In this document: in pieces, positions 1-6,459 of the stretch
How positions within the stretch are numbered: the first letter of the stretch is position 1
Layout: the number at the start of each line of letters is the position of its first letter
NCBI GenBank assembly: GCA_002478745.1
Contig: DLQI01000042.1
Span: 37,525 to 49,693 of the forward strand
DNA: 12,169 nt
Source: Rhodobacteraceae bacterium UBA7436
GTDB lineage: Bacteria > Pseudomonadota > Alphaproteobacteria > Rhodobacterales > Rhodobacteraceae
Direction of reading: 5' to 3'
Program-made: the position numbers and the translations under genes
Notes under the pieces: generated by a model
Told to the model about the DNA's origin: nothing
Seen by the model: only the letters and a program-made list of their open reading frames with translations
Database searches by the model: none

Positions 1-395
1 ACCAACGGATCGCCAAGGCTGTCATCTTTATAGCAATACTCGACAATTGGACGCGGCAATTGTGTGCCCTCATCAATGCCCAAACGCTTCGACATAGTTC
101 CCGCCGCGTAGTTACGCACGATGATCTCAAGTGGTACAATCTCGCAAGACTTGCACAATTGCTCACGCATGTTCAGGCGTTTGATAAAGTGGTTTGGGAC
201 TCCAATTTGAGTTAAACCCTTCATGAAGTACTCCGACAGCATGTTGTTCAGAACACCCTTGCCGTCGATAACGTCTTTTTTCTCTGCGTTAAAAGCAGTG
301 GCGTCATCCTTAAAGTACTGGACAATCGTACCAGGCTCTGGACCTTCATATAAGATCTTTGCTTTGCCTTCGTAAATTTTATTGCGCCGGGCCAT
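1..395 (-). CDS. purC: Phosphoribosylaminoimidazole-succinocarboxamide (SAICAR) synthase, N-terminal part, cut by the window edge
   Basis: SAICAR synthase is a cytoplasmic enzyme of purine synthesis that joins CAIR and aspartate using ATP. The first 131 codons are present, a little over half of the usual length of about 240-255 residues; the rest lies left of the window. The protein starts MARRNKIYEGKAKILYEG, the nucleotide-binding N-terminus typical of PurC. Further in it reads EIIVRNYAAGTMSKRLG, another strongly conserved PurC segment. The ATG at 395-393 is preceded by an AAAGGA ribosome binding site (read on the minus strand, at 406-401) five bases away, so the start is secure. The gene is divergent from the MprF-like gene. 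The purS/purQ genes that often accompany purC in alphaproteobacteria are not visible on the upstream side. Recognition is by sequence and is confident. Confidence 0.95.
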   Translation of the reverse strand, partial: MARRNKIYEGKAKILYEGPEPGTIVQYFKDDATAFNAEKKDVIDGKGVLNNMLSEYFMKGLTQIGVPNHFIKRLNMREQLCKSCEIVPLEIIVRNYAAGTMSKRLGIDEGTQLPRPIVEYCYKDDSLGDPL

Positions 396-723
396 GGGCG
401 TCCTTTCAGTATAGGATAGGGTCCGAGTCCCTCTCAGTTGTGGCTCTCTTAAGGCATGCAGGTGAGCGTCGCAAGCAAACGACTTCGCAAAGCTAACCCC
501 AGGACATTCAGAGACGGTGAATTGATCAAATAGTTTGCGCCATGGGCTGTGCAAAAGAGACCTCATATTGACAAGGCACTCAGGAATTACGAAACGGCGG
601 ATCGACACAGCTTAACTAAAAACATCAATACAAATCTTTGAGTTTCCAGCTAAGAACCATGAATACCGGCATTCAGTTAATCACATGGTCACGCACCCAA
701 AATAACCTACGTGAGGGGTTACA
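396..723. other. Intergenic region between divergent purC and MprF-like genes
   Basis: This 328-base gap carries no convincing gene on either strand. It must hold the purC promoter (leftward) and a promoter for the MprF-like gene (rightward), but I cannot place either with confidence. A TTGACA sits at 568-573 on the plus strand without a matching -10 at 16-18 bases. A small imperfect hairpin (415-435, seven pairs with one mismatch) lies in the purC leader close to the start codon. Its role is unknown and it may be chance. Confidence 0.4.
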
Positions 724-2625
724 GTGGATGGGATTAAGATGACGCATCGAGTCAAAGCACGAAATATTGGTCAGGTGTTGCTCAGAGTGATTTTACCGCT
801 GGGTATCCTTTCGGTCTGCCTGTATTTTTTGTCCCCGCATCTGACACGCAATTTGATGCTGGAATTTCCAAATCAATTGGCACAGATCCACTGGTCTGCT
901 TGGTCTGCGGCCTCTCTACTGACGCTCATCAGCTTGTGGACTGTCGGACGTTATGATGGCGTAGCCCACCAACACTTCGCAACACGGGTACCACAGGTAC
1001 AGGCCCGCATCGCTGGAACCTTTTCAATTGCGATCGCCCAAACATTAGGGTTCGGATTGTTCACTGGTGCATTGGTGCGATGGCGGTTGTTGCGCGATAT
1101 TTCTTTCGGCATGGCGCTTAAACTGTCCGCCTTTGTTTCTGTCTCATTCATGTTGTGTTTGGCTGTCGTCACCGCACTTGTTTGCGTCCTGTTGTCTGCT
1201 CCCGATTGGGCCTTTGCCCCTGCAATGTTGGTTTTACTGACATCAACAATTGGCATCGCGGTCATGTTTCGTTGGCCAAACCTGACCATTGGCCGTTTCA
1301 CCTTCCGGTTCCCCAACCTTTCATGCTGCTTTGCTATTCTAAACTGGACCCTGGTCGATACGGTCGCGATGGCTGGTGTTATCTACGTCTTACTTCCCAG
1401 CAGTGCCGAAATCTCATTCATCACATTCCTCCCCATATTCCTGTTGGCACTGGGCGCCGCCCTGCTCTCCACAACACCCGGTGGCGTTGGGCCCTTTGAA
1501 TTGATGATGCTGGGATTACTGCCACAGCTTCCCGCCAGCGAGGTATTGGGCAGTATCGTAGCTTTCCGCATTGTCTATTATGCAATCCCTGCCCTTTGCA
1601 GTCTCCTTGCACTGATCCGTCCCTTCGGATCTGGCACGGGCAAACCTTCATTGGCAGCACTACATCCAACCGAAAGCAACCAAGCAGAAGTTCAGATAAT
1701 CGCCCAAAATGGCGGGCGTATTTTACCCACTTTGGACGGCCTTAGCGCCATCTGGCCAACCAGCCAAACCATAACCGCGCTGTTTAACCCAATATCCGGC
1801 AGCATGGACGCCGCGGTAAGAGCGTTAGAAACCGAAGCAGCCAGTTTGGGTAAAATCCCGCTCGTTTATAAATGTAACGGTCGCAATGCCGCTGCGCTGC
1901 GTCGCTACCACTGGTCCATCATGCACATGTCAGATGATGCGATGATCGCCCCACAGCATTTTGCGCTCAACACACCAGCCCTGCGCACATTGCGGCGCAA
2001 ACTACGCGCGGCCACGAAAAGCGGTATCTTAATCCATACAGATACGTTCACGGATTGGCCGACACTTCACCAGATCGACCAGGATTGGCAAAACACACAT
2101 GGTGCTGCGCGCGGCGGTACGATGGGACGTTTTGAAATCGGGTATCTTTCCAACCACTTCATAGCGCGCGCTGAATATCACGGCCGCCTATGTGCCTTTG
2201 TCACCTTTCAGAAAGGCGGCAATGAATGGTGCTTAGATGTCATGCGTCACACATTTGAAATGCCCGGCGGCACCATGCACGCTCTTGTCCACAGCGCAAT
2301 TATGGCGGCAAAAGAATTGGGGATCGAACGCCTTAGCCTTGCCGCAACACCCGCCTGTCATAACCCAAGCAGCCGCTTCTTCCGTTGGTCTGCGCGGCGC
2401 GCGGTTTCGAAGGCTGGTGGTACAGGCCTGCGCCAATTCAAATCTACTTTCGCCCCAAAATGGGAACCACGCTACGCAGCTGCACAAACCCCTTTGTCTA
2501 TGGCCATTGGACTAGCAGATATCACTCGTGCAGTTCACAATCCCAACACGATCACGCCTGCAGAACCACGAAAAATTCATAACTTTGATGAATATTATGA
2601 ACTGGCCTCTAAACAGGCCTCATGA
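724..2625 (+). CDS. MprF-like membrane protein: eight-helix N-terminus plus DUF2156 aminoacyl-phospholipid synthase domain
   Basis: MprF-type proteins transfer an amino acid from aminoacyl-tRNA to phosphatidylglycerol in the inner membrane, lowering its negative charge. By eye there are about eight membrane helices, near residues 17-37, 57-77, 95-117, 128-153, 160-181, 200-224, 230-250 and 275-297. The segment PGGVGPFE (252-259) is the hallmark of the LPG_synthase_TM family. The soluble half (about 330-633) is the DUF2156 catalytic domain, with RGGTMGRF at 463-470 and GLRQFKSTFAPKWEPRY at 568-584. At 633 residues it is about 200 shorter than the roughly 840-residue, 14-helix MprF of Firmicutes, so it lacks part of the membrane region. 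I chose the GTG at 724 because GAGGGG (713-718) is a good ribosome binding site five bases upstream. The in-frame ATG at 739 is the alternative. Whether lysine, alanine or another group is transferred cannot be read from the sequence. Only 36 bases separate it from the next gene. Confidence 0.88.
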   Translation: MDGIKMTHRVKARNIGQVLLRVILPLGILSVCLYFLSPHLTRNLMLEFPNQLAQIHWSAWSAASLLTLISLWTVGRYDGVAHQHFATRVPQVQARIAGTFSIAIAQTLGFGLFTGALVRWRLLRDISFGMALKLSAFVSVSFMLCLAVVTALVCVLLSAPDWAFAPAMLVLLTSTIGIAVMFRWPNLTIGRFTFRFPNLSCCFAILNWTLVDTVAMAGVIYVLLPSSAEISFITFLPIFLLALGAALLSTTPGGVGPFELMMLGLLPQLPASEVLGSIVAFRIVYYAIPALCSLLALIRPFGSGTGKPSLAALHPTESNQAEVQIIAQNGGRILPTLDGLSAIWPTSQTITALFNPISGSMDAAVRALETEAASLGKIPLVYKCNGRNAAALRRYHWSIMHMSDDAMIAPQHFALNTPALRTLRRKLRAATKSGILIHTDTFTDWPTLHQIDQDWQNTHGAARGGTMGRFEIGYLSNHFIARAEYHGRLCAFVTFQKGGNEWCLDVMRHTFEMPGGTMHALVHSAIMAAKELGIERLSLAATPACHNPSSRFFRWSARRAVSKAGGTGLRQFKSTFAPKWEPRYAAAQTPLSMAIGLADITRAVHNPNTITPAEPRKIHNFDEYYELASKQAS

Positions 2626-2661
2626 CACAGCACGTATAAATCAATGTGCAGGACATGAACC

Positions 2662-3681
2662 ATGACAAATATTCTAATCCAACTCCTTGAAGAAAAAGGT
2701 GTTTTATTGGCCGACGGTGCCACAGGCACAAACCTATTCAACATGGGTCTTATGTCTGGCGATGCGCCAGAGATGTGGAATACGGACGAACCTGCGAAAA
2801 TCCGCAAATTGTACAGCGGCGCGGTTGATGCCGGCAGCGATATTTTCCTGACTAATTCCTTTGGTGCCAATGCCTCGCGTTTGCGTCTGCACGGTGCCGA
2901 AAAACGGGCTCATGAACTGAGCCGCGTATCGGCAGAGATTGCACGCGACATTGCCGATCAGGCAGGCCGCAAAGTTATCGTGGCAGGGTCTGTTGGCCCA
3001 ACGGGTGAAATCATGGAACCTGTTGGTGAACTCACACACGCCCTTGCGGTTGAGATGTTCCACGAAACCGCCGACGGCTTAAAGGCAGGTGGCGCGGATG
3101 TGGCATGGGTTGAAACCATTTCTGCCCCCGAAGAATATCGCGCGGCCGCCGAAGGCTTTGCTTTGGCTGGTATCGACTTTGTTGGCACCATGAGTTTTGA
3201 TACCGCAGGACGTACCATGATGGGCATGACCAGTGCGGATATGGTCAAAATGGTCGATGAGATCACAAACACGCCACTCGCTTTTGGCGCAAACTGTGGC
3301 ACCGGTTCTTCGGATCTGTTGCGCACTGTTCTGGGTTTTGCGTCCCAAGGCAGCAACGTTCCAATCGTCGCAAAGGGCAATGCCGGTATCCCGAAATATG
3401 TTGAGGGCCACATTCACTACGACGGCACACCAGAACTGATGGCCGATTATGCTGTGATGGCGCGCGCCTGTGGTGCCAAAATCATCGGCGGGTGCTGTGG
3501 CACGATGCCAAACCACCTGCGCGCAATGCGCGAAGCTTTGGACACACGCACAATGGCTGAGGCCCCTAGCCTTGAAGAAATTGCAGCAAAATTGGGTGCG
3601 TTTTCATCTGCAACAGACGGAACTGGTGACAACGAACCAGGCCCACGCAGAACACGCCGCAGCCGTCAAAAAGCTAACTAA
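2662..3681 (+). CDS. bmt: Homocysteine S-methyltransferase (annotated as betaine--homocysteine methyltransferase; probable Hcy module of a split methionine synthase)
   Basis: This cytoplasmic enzyme makes methionine by methylating homocysteine held on zinc. The 339-residue protein is one homocysteine-binding barrel. DGATGTN (18-24) opens the barrel, and the three zinc cysteines are C212 (in GANCG) and C278-C279 (in GGCCG), matching the Cys/Cys-Cys pattern of MetH and BHMT. There is no pterin-binding or B12 domain. After about residue 310 comes a low-complexity tail rich in Arg and Lys. An AGGA at 2650-2653 precedes the ATG by eight bases. Family members of this length in roseobacters are usually named Bmt and linked to glycine-betaine use. 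However, the next genes encode a B12-binding protein and DUF1638. As I recall from genetic work in Phaeobacter inhibens, methionine synthase there is split into separate homocysteine, corrinoid and pterin proteins. I infer the methyl donor may be methylcobalamin on the neighbour, not betaine; the sequence alone does not decide. Confidence 0.9.
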   Translation: MTNILIQLLEEKGVLLADGATGTNLFNMGLMSGDAPEMWNTDEPAKIRKLYSGAVDAGSDIFLTNSFGANASRLRLHGAEKRAHELSRVSAEIARDIADQAGRKVIVAGSVGPTGEIMEPVGELTHALAVEMFHETADGLKAGGADVAWVETISAPEEYRAAAEGFALAGIDFVGTMSFDTAGRTMMGMTSADMVKMVDEITNTPLAFGANCGTGSSDLLRTVLGFASQGSNVPIVAKGNAGIPKYVEGHIHYDGTPELMADYAVMARACGAKIIGGCCGTMPNHLRAMREALDTRTMAEAPSLEEIAAKLGAFSSATDGTGDNEPGPRRTRRSRQKAN

Positions 3682-3699
3682 GGTCGCATCAAGACAACA

Positions 3700-3729
3700 G
3701 CTGTTCGCCCCGTAAAGCGGGCGGACAGC
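3700..3729 (+). other. Strong hairpin just downstream of bmt, without a T tract
   Basis: Bases 3700-3710 pair with 3719-3729 over 11 positions (GCTGTTCGCCC with GGGCGGACAGC), ten Watson-Crick pairs plus one G-U, with an eight-base loop. It starts 19 bases after the bmt stop codon. No run of T follows, so it is not a classic intrinsic terminator. It could protect the 3' end of bmt mRNA, act as a weak or factor-dependent terminator, or be part of the leader of the corrinoid gene. Confidence 0.5.
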
Positions 3730-3858
3730 AACATCGAAGAGGTAATGTTCGTAAATCTGCGCCATCTTCATGAAAATAATGACAGAAAACGGCCCAACAC
3801 TGGTCCAGTTTATTGTTTAAATTTCCAGTTATTCCTGTCAAAAATACTCTTAAATGCA

Positions 3859-3918
3859 AGCGTGAGGTCGCGCACAGCATCGCCAATGTCGCAAAATGAA
3901 AAGTCACGCTGCGACATT
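3859..3918 (+). promoter_or_regulatory. Candidate H-type pseudoknot in the leader of the corrinoid-protein gene
   Basis: Two sets of complementary strands interleave here. AGCGTGA (3859-3865) is complementary to TCACGCT (3904-3910), and AATGTCGCA (3885-3893) is complementary to TGCGACATT (3910-3918). The order is strand 1, strand 2, partner 1, partner 2, with the partners touching end to end (base 3910 can serve only one stem). That is an H-type pseudoknot with stems of about six or seven and eight or nine pairs. It lies 58 bases before the start codon of the corrinoid gene. I do not see the conserved loops of SAM-II, SAM-V, SAH or cobalamin riboswitches. A 9-bp inverted repeat of this kind can arise by chance about once in a window this size, and it could instead be a DNA operator, so confidence is limited. 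Confidence 0.3.
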
Positions 3919-3954
3919 CTGACAAAACTGAATCAACGATGGGGCCCGCCCCTA

Positions 3955-3968
3955 CCTTTTGCAAAGGA
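3955..3968 (+). promoter_or_regulatory. Ribosome binding site of the corrinoid gene, inside a small hairpin
   Basis: AAAGGA at 3963-3968 is the ribosome binding site, seven bases before the ATG at 3976, and fixes that start. CCTTT (3955-3959) can pair with AAAGG (3963-3967) across the loop TGC, so the site can be hidden in a five-pair hairpin. A GC-rich palindrome lies just before it (3941-3952). A run AAAAG at 3899-3903, inside the candidate pseudoknot, is complementary to CTTTT (3956-3960) and could compete for the hiding strand. The ribosome site is firm; the regulatory reading is inference. Confidence 0.5.
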
Positions 3969-3975
3969 CACTTAC

Positions 3976-4674
3976 ATGTCAGACGACGCAGATATCATCC
4001 TAGCTGAACTGGACGACGAAGAACTGGTTCAACAGATGTTTGACGACCTTTACGACGGCCTCAAAGAAGAGATCGAAGAAGGTGTGAACATCCTGCTTTC
4101 AAGAGATTGGGCACCTTATGACGTTCTGACCAAAGCTCTGGTTGGCGGCATGACAATTGTTGGCGCCGATTTCCGCGATGGTATCTTGTTCGTTCCAGAG
4201 GTTCTGTTGGCCGCAAATGCAATGAAGGGTGGCATGTTCATCCTCAAGCCATTGTTGGCTGAAACAGGCGCGCCGCGCGTCGGTAAGATGGTCATCGGCA
4301 CCGTCAAAGGCGACATCCACGATATTGGTAAAAACCTTGTTGGTATGATGATGGAAGGCGCTGGCTTTGAAGTTGTCGATCTTGGCATCAACAACGCTGT
4401 CGAGGCCTACCTTGAAGCGATGGAAGAGGAAGGCCCTGATATTCTTGGTATGTCTGCCCTACTCACCACCACGATGCCGTATATGAAAGTCGTGATCGAC
4501 ACGATGATCGAACAAGGTATTCGCGATGACTACGTTGTCCTTGTTGGCGGCGCCCCGCTAAACGAAGAATTTGGCAAAGCTATTGGCGCAGACGCCTATT
4601 GCCGTGACGCAGCCGTAGCTGTTGAAACCGCAAAAGAATTTATGGACCGCAAGCACAACCAAATGTCCGCTTAG
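3976..4674 (+). CDS. Corrinoid (cobalamin-binding) methyltransferase protein, MetH B12-module type
   Basis: This 232-residue cytoplasmic protein carries a methyl group on cobalamin between a methyl donor enzyme and an acceptor enzyme. The first 90 or so residues are acidic and helical, corresponding to the cap domain. The rest is the Rossmann-like B12 domain. GDIHDIGKNLVG contains D113-x-H115-D116-x-x-G119, where the histidine is the lower cobalt ligand. S160 and T164 (in GMSALLTTT) sit where MetH has its cobalamin-contacting Ser and Thr. LVGGAP is the later glycine turn. The frame stays open for 77 codons upstream to 3745, but the ATG at 3976 has the only good ribosome site and gives the usual family N-terminus. 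It lies between the homocysteine methyltransferase and DUF1638 genes on the same strand. I infer it is the B12 subunit that methylates homocysteine with the bmt product. MtbC/MtgC-type service to a methylamine or betaine methyltransferase is the alternative. Expression may be controlled by the leader. Confidence 0.9.
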   Translation: MSDDADIILAELDDEELVQQMFDDLYDGLKEEIEEGVNILLSRDWAPYDVLTKALVGGMTIVGADFRDGILFVPEVLLAANAMKGGMFILKPLLAETGAPRVGKMVIGTVKGDIHDIGKNLVGMMMEGAGFEVVDLGINNAVEAYLEAMEEEGPDILGMSALLTTTMPYMKVVIDTMIEQGIRDDYVVLVGGAPLNEEFGKAIGADAYCRDAAVAVETAKEFMDRKHNQMSA

Positions 4675-4698
4675 GTCCAAGACCAACTTCTAGATTTG

Positions 4699-4733
4699 GG
4701 CCTGTTGCGATGTAGATCGCGGCAGGCCTTTTT
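4699..4733 (+). terminator. Intrinsic terminator between the corrinoid and DUF1638 genes
   Basis: Bases 4699-4711 pair with 4716-4728 in a 13-pair stem (two G-U pairs) around the loop GTAG, followed directly by five T. The stem top includes GGCCTG/CAGGCC. This is the clearest intrinsic terminator in the window. It ends only 14 bases before the next start codon, so it may act as an attenuator for DUF1638 and not as a full operon end. Confidence 0.85.
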
Positions 4734-4747
4734 CGTAAGGTAATACT

Positions 4748-5383
4748 ATGACCCAAATCAGTGATGCAGAACTGACAGAAAATGGACTGACGGAAATGGC
4801 CGCTGGCCGTATCCTTTTGATTGCTTGTGGTGCATTGGCGCGCGAAATACTGGACCTAAAAAAAGCCAATGGCTGGGATCATATGGATCTGACCTGTTTA
4901 CCTGCCAAGCTGCACCTTTACCCTGAAAAGATCACTGAAGCTGTGATCGGGGCGGTGGCCAAACATCGCGCATCATACGACGAAATCTTTGTGGTTTACG
5001 CTGATTGTGGGACCGGTGGATTGCTGCAAACCGCCTGTGATGAATTGGGCGTACAGATGGTGTTAGGCCCACATTGTTACAGTTTTTTCGAGGGAAATGA
5101 AAGGTTTGCAGACATAAGTGAAAGTGAATTCACTGCCTTCTACCTCACTGACTTTTTGGTCCGCCAGTTTGAGGCCTTCATCATTAAGCCAATGGGCTTA
5201 GATCGCCACCCAGAGCTGCGCGACATGTATTTTGGGAACTACGAAAAACTGGTTTATCAGGCCCAAACAGACGATCCCGCCCTAACGGAAAAGGCGAAAG
5301 AAGCCGCTGAAACGCTTGGACTCGCGTTTGAACGCCGCCTCACAGGATACGGTGATCTAGAAGTAACGCTAAAGGCGCTTTAA
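4748..5383 (+). CDS. DUF1638 domain protein, probable accessory factor of the corrinoid methyl-transfer module
   Basis: The 211-residue protein matches DUF1638 (PF07796) by eye, a family of unknown biochemical function. It has no signal peptide or membrane helix, so it is cytoplasmic. Recognisable blocks are LLIACGALA (C27), CLPAKLHLYPEKI (C50, H56), VVYADCGTGG (D86-C87) and GPHCYSFFEG (H109-C110-Y111). The Cys and His residues in conserved blocks suggest, but do not prove, a metal or cofactor site. The tail (about 175-211) reads as charged helix. It follows the corrinoid gene by 73 bases on the same strand, and family members are often found beside corrinoid or methylamine methyltransferase genes, which suggests a role in corrinoid loading or methyl transfer. 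TAAGGT (4736-4741), just behind the T tract of the terminator, is the ribosome site for the ATG at 4748. Its last bases overlap the end of sufE. Confidence 0.85.
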   Translation: MTQISDAELTENGLTEMAAGRILLIACGALAREILDLKKANGWDHMDLTCLPAKLHLYPEKITEAVIGAVAKHRASYDEIFVVYADCGTGGLLQTACDELGVQMVLGPHCYSFFEGNERFADISESEFTAFYLTDFLVRQFEAFIIKPMGLDRHPELRDMYFGNYEKLVYQAQTDDPALTEKAKEAAETLGLAFERRLTGYGDLEVTLKAL

Positions 5384-5787
5384 CTGGCCGAAGCGACCAG
5401 ACGAATACGCTCAATCATCGCGCGCACGCCGTTAGAACGCTGCGCTGACAAATGATCGTTTAGCCCAAGGCGTGCCATTTCGCCGTGTGCATCCACGGCC
5501 AAAACTTCTTCCAAGGTCAAACCGTTGTATAGCTTGCGCAATACCGCAACCAAGCCGCGCACGATCATCGCATCGCTTTCGCCGTCAAAGGTAAATACGC
5601 CGTCAGCGACCGTTGGGTGCAACCACACTTGGCTGGCGCATCCGTCTACTTTGGTGGCAGGTGCCTTCAGCGCATCAGGCAAAGGATCCATCGCCTTGCC
5701 CATATCAATCACAAACCGATAGCGATCTTCCCAGTCTTCTAGGAATTCAAAATCTTCAACGATCTCTTCAAAGTCAGGACTGGCCAT
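5380..5787 (-). CDS. sufE: SufE family cysteine-desulfuration protein
   Basis: SufE accepts persulfide sulfur from the cysteine desulfurase SufS and passes it to the SufBCD scaffold for Fe-S cluster assembly. The 135-residue product is close to the 138 of E. coli SufE. The catalytic cysteine is C50 in KVDGCASQVW, next to the expected position 51. The segments LYNGLTLEEVL and the C-terminal RSNGVRAMIERIRL are also typical of the family. The frame is open far upstream (to 6108), but the ATG at 5787 gives MASPDFEEIVEDF, the family N-terminus, with GAGGG four bases upstream. The upstream extension would run over the divergent lipoprotein gene and is not coding in appearance. It stands alone here with no other suf genes in view. 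Its TAA stop shares the bases TTAA (5380-5383) with the DUF1638 stop. Confidence 0.93.
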   Translation of the reverse strand: MASPDFEEIVEDFEFLEDWEDRYRFVIDMGKAMDPLPDALKAPATKVDGCASQVWLHPTVADGVFTFDGESDAMIVRGLVAVLRKLYNGLTLEEVLAVDAHGEMARLGLNDHLSAQRSNGVRAMIERIRLVASAS

Positions 5788-5882
5788 CGTACCCTCATCT
5801 ACTGTGTAGCTGACAGGTAGTGCGCACCTCCCAAAAGGTCCACACCCTTTTCGCGCCGCACTCTTTTCAAAACCACTGCGAT

Positions 5883-5919
5883 AGGCTACCAAACATGGAA
5901 ACAACATTGCGGGTAGCCT
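5883..5919 (+). promoter_or_regulatory. Inverted repeat covering the translation start region of the lipoprotein gene
   Basis: AGGCTACC (5883-5890) is a perfect complement of GGTAGCCT (5912-5919), with 21 bases between, ending one base before the ATG at 5921. If folded in the mRNA it would bury the weak ribosome site GGGTAG (5911-5916). The loop holds an ATG at 5895 that opens a 12-codon reading frame ending at 5933, inside the lipoprotein gene and out of its frame. The region also lies between divergent genes, so the repeat could be an operator. Confidence 0.3.
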
Positions 5920-5920
5920 T

Positions 5921-6448
5921 ATGCGTATTTTGACAACGACAGTTCTGATTTCGGCTTTGGCACTTGGTGCATGTGGCACAATCCGTGACAGTGTCGTAAA
6001 TCCCGCGAACTGGTTTGGCAAAGGTCGCTCATCCAATTCGGCTGCAGAACAATCATCAAACACCAACCCGTTGATCCAGGAATCAAAACGGGGGTTGTTC
6101 CAAAGCAAAGACCGCGAGGTTATCTATCTTGGAAAGCCAATCGACCAAGTGACCAATCTGGTCATCGAACGCGTACCAGGTGGTGCCGTTATCCGCGCGA
6201 CCGGCCTGACTGCAGTTCAAGGCGTATACCTTGTACAACTCACGCCAGCGACAGAAGACGAAACACCGGTCAACGGTGTTCTTACCTATCGTTTGGAAGG
6301 TGTGCGCCCCGAGTTCAACGAAGGCGTCGGCTCAACACACACGCGCACAGTCGTTGCGGCACGTGCTTTGACGGATCAAGAGCTGGCAGGTGTGCGTAGC
6401 ATTCGTGTTGAAGGTGCGCGCAACGCACAAACATCGCGCCGCCGCTGA
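5921..6448 (+). CDS. Predicted outer-membrane lipoprotein of unknown function
   Basis: I do not recognise the family beyond a conserved-looking roseobacter lipoprotein. The N-terminus MRILTTTVLISALALGAC is a lipoprotein signal peptide: a short basic start, a hydrophobic stretch, and a lipobox LGAC with cysteine 18 as the lipidated residue. Glycine at +2 and no aspartate suggest the outer membrane. Residues 19-65 form a Ser/Asn-rich linker. Residues 66-165 look like a compact beta-rich domain with alternating hydrophobic residues. The C-terminus is basic (TSRRR). The ATG at 5921 is chosen because it gives the signal peptide; the ribosome site GGGTAG is weak and lies in an inverted repeat. It is divergent from sufE (133 bases apart) and converges on rnd. 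Confidence 0.8.
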   Translation: MRILTTTVLISALALGACGTIRDSVVNPANWFGKGRSSNSAAEQSSNTNPLIQESKRGLFQSKDREVIYLGKPIDQVTNLVIERVPGGAVIRATGLTAVQGVYLVQLTPATEDETPVNGVLTYRLEGVRPEFNEGVGSTHTRTVVAARALTDQELAGVRSIRVEGARNAQTSRRR

Positions 6449-6459
6449 TTACGAATTAG

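Noticed and set aside
951..1316. Antisense 121-codon frame inside the MprF-like gene
   Set aside because: Low-complexity shadow translation of a well-supported gene on the other strand.
2626..2661. Riboswitch or promoter directly before bmt
   Set aside because: Only 36 bases are available. A small GGCCT/AGGCC hairpin (2604-2619) lies at the end of the upstream gene, but nothing resembles a known riboswitch.
3745..3975. In-frame upstream extension of the corrinoid gene (77 codons)
   Set aside because: It lacks a good ribosome site at 3745, its sequence is unlike the family, and the ATG at 3976 has AAAGGA at the right distance and gives the normal N-terminus.
3682..3975. Cobalamin or SAM-II/SAM-V riboswitch before the corrinoid gene
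   Set aside because: I looked for the B12 box and for the conserved loop sequences of SAM-II and SAM-V and did not find them. A different structure is proposed instead.
5788..6108. Upstream extension of the sufE frame on the minus strand
   Set aside because: It would overlap the start and signal peptide of the lipoprotein gene, and SufE length and N-terminus fit the start at 5787.
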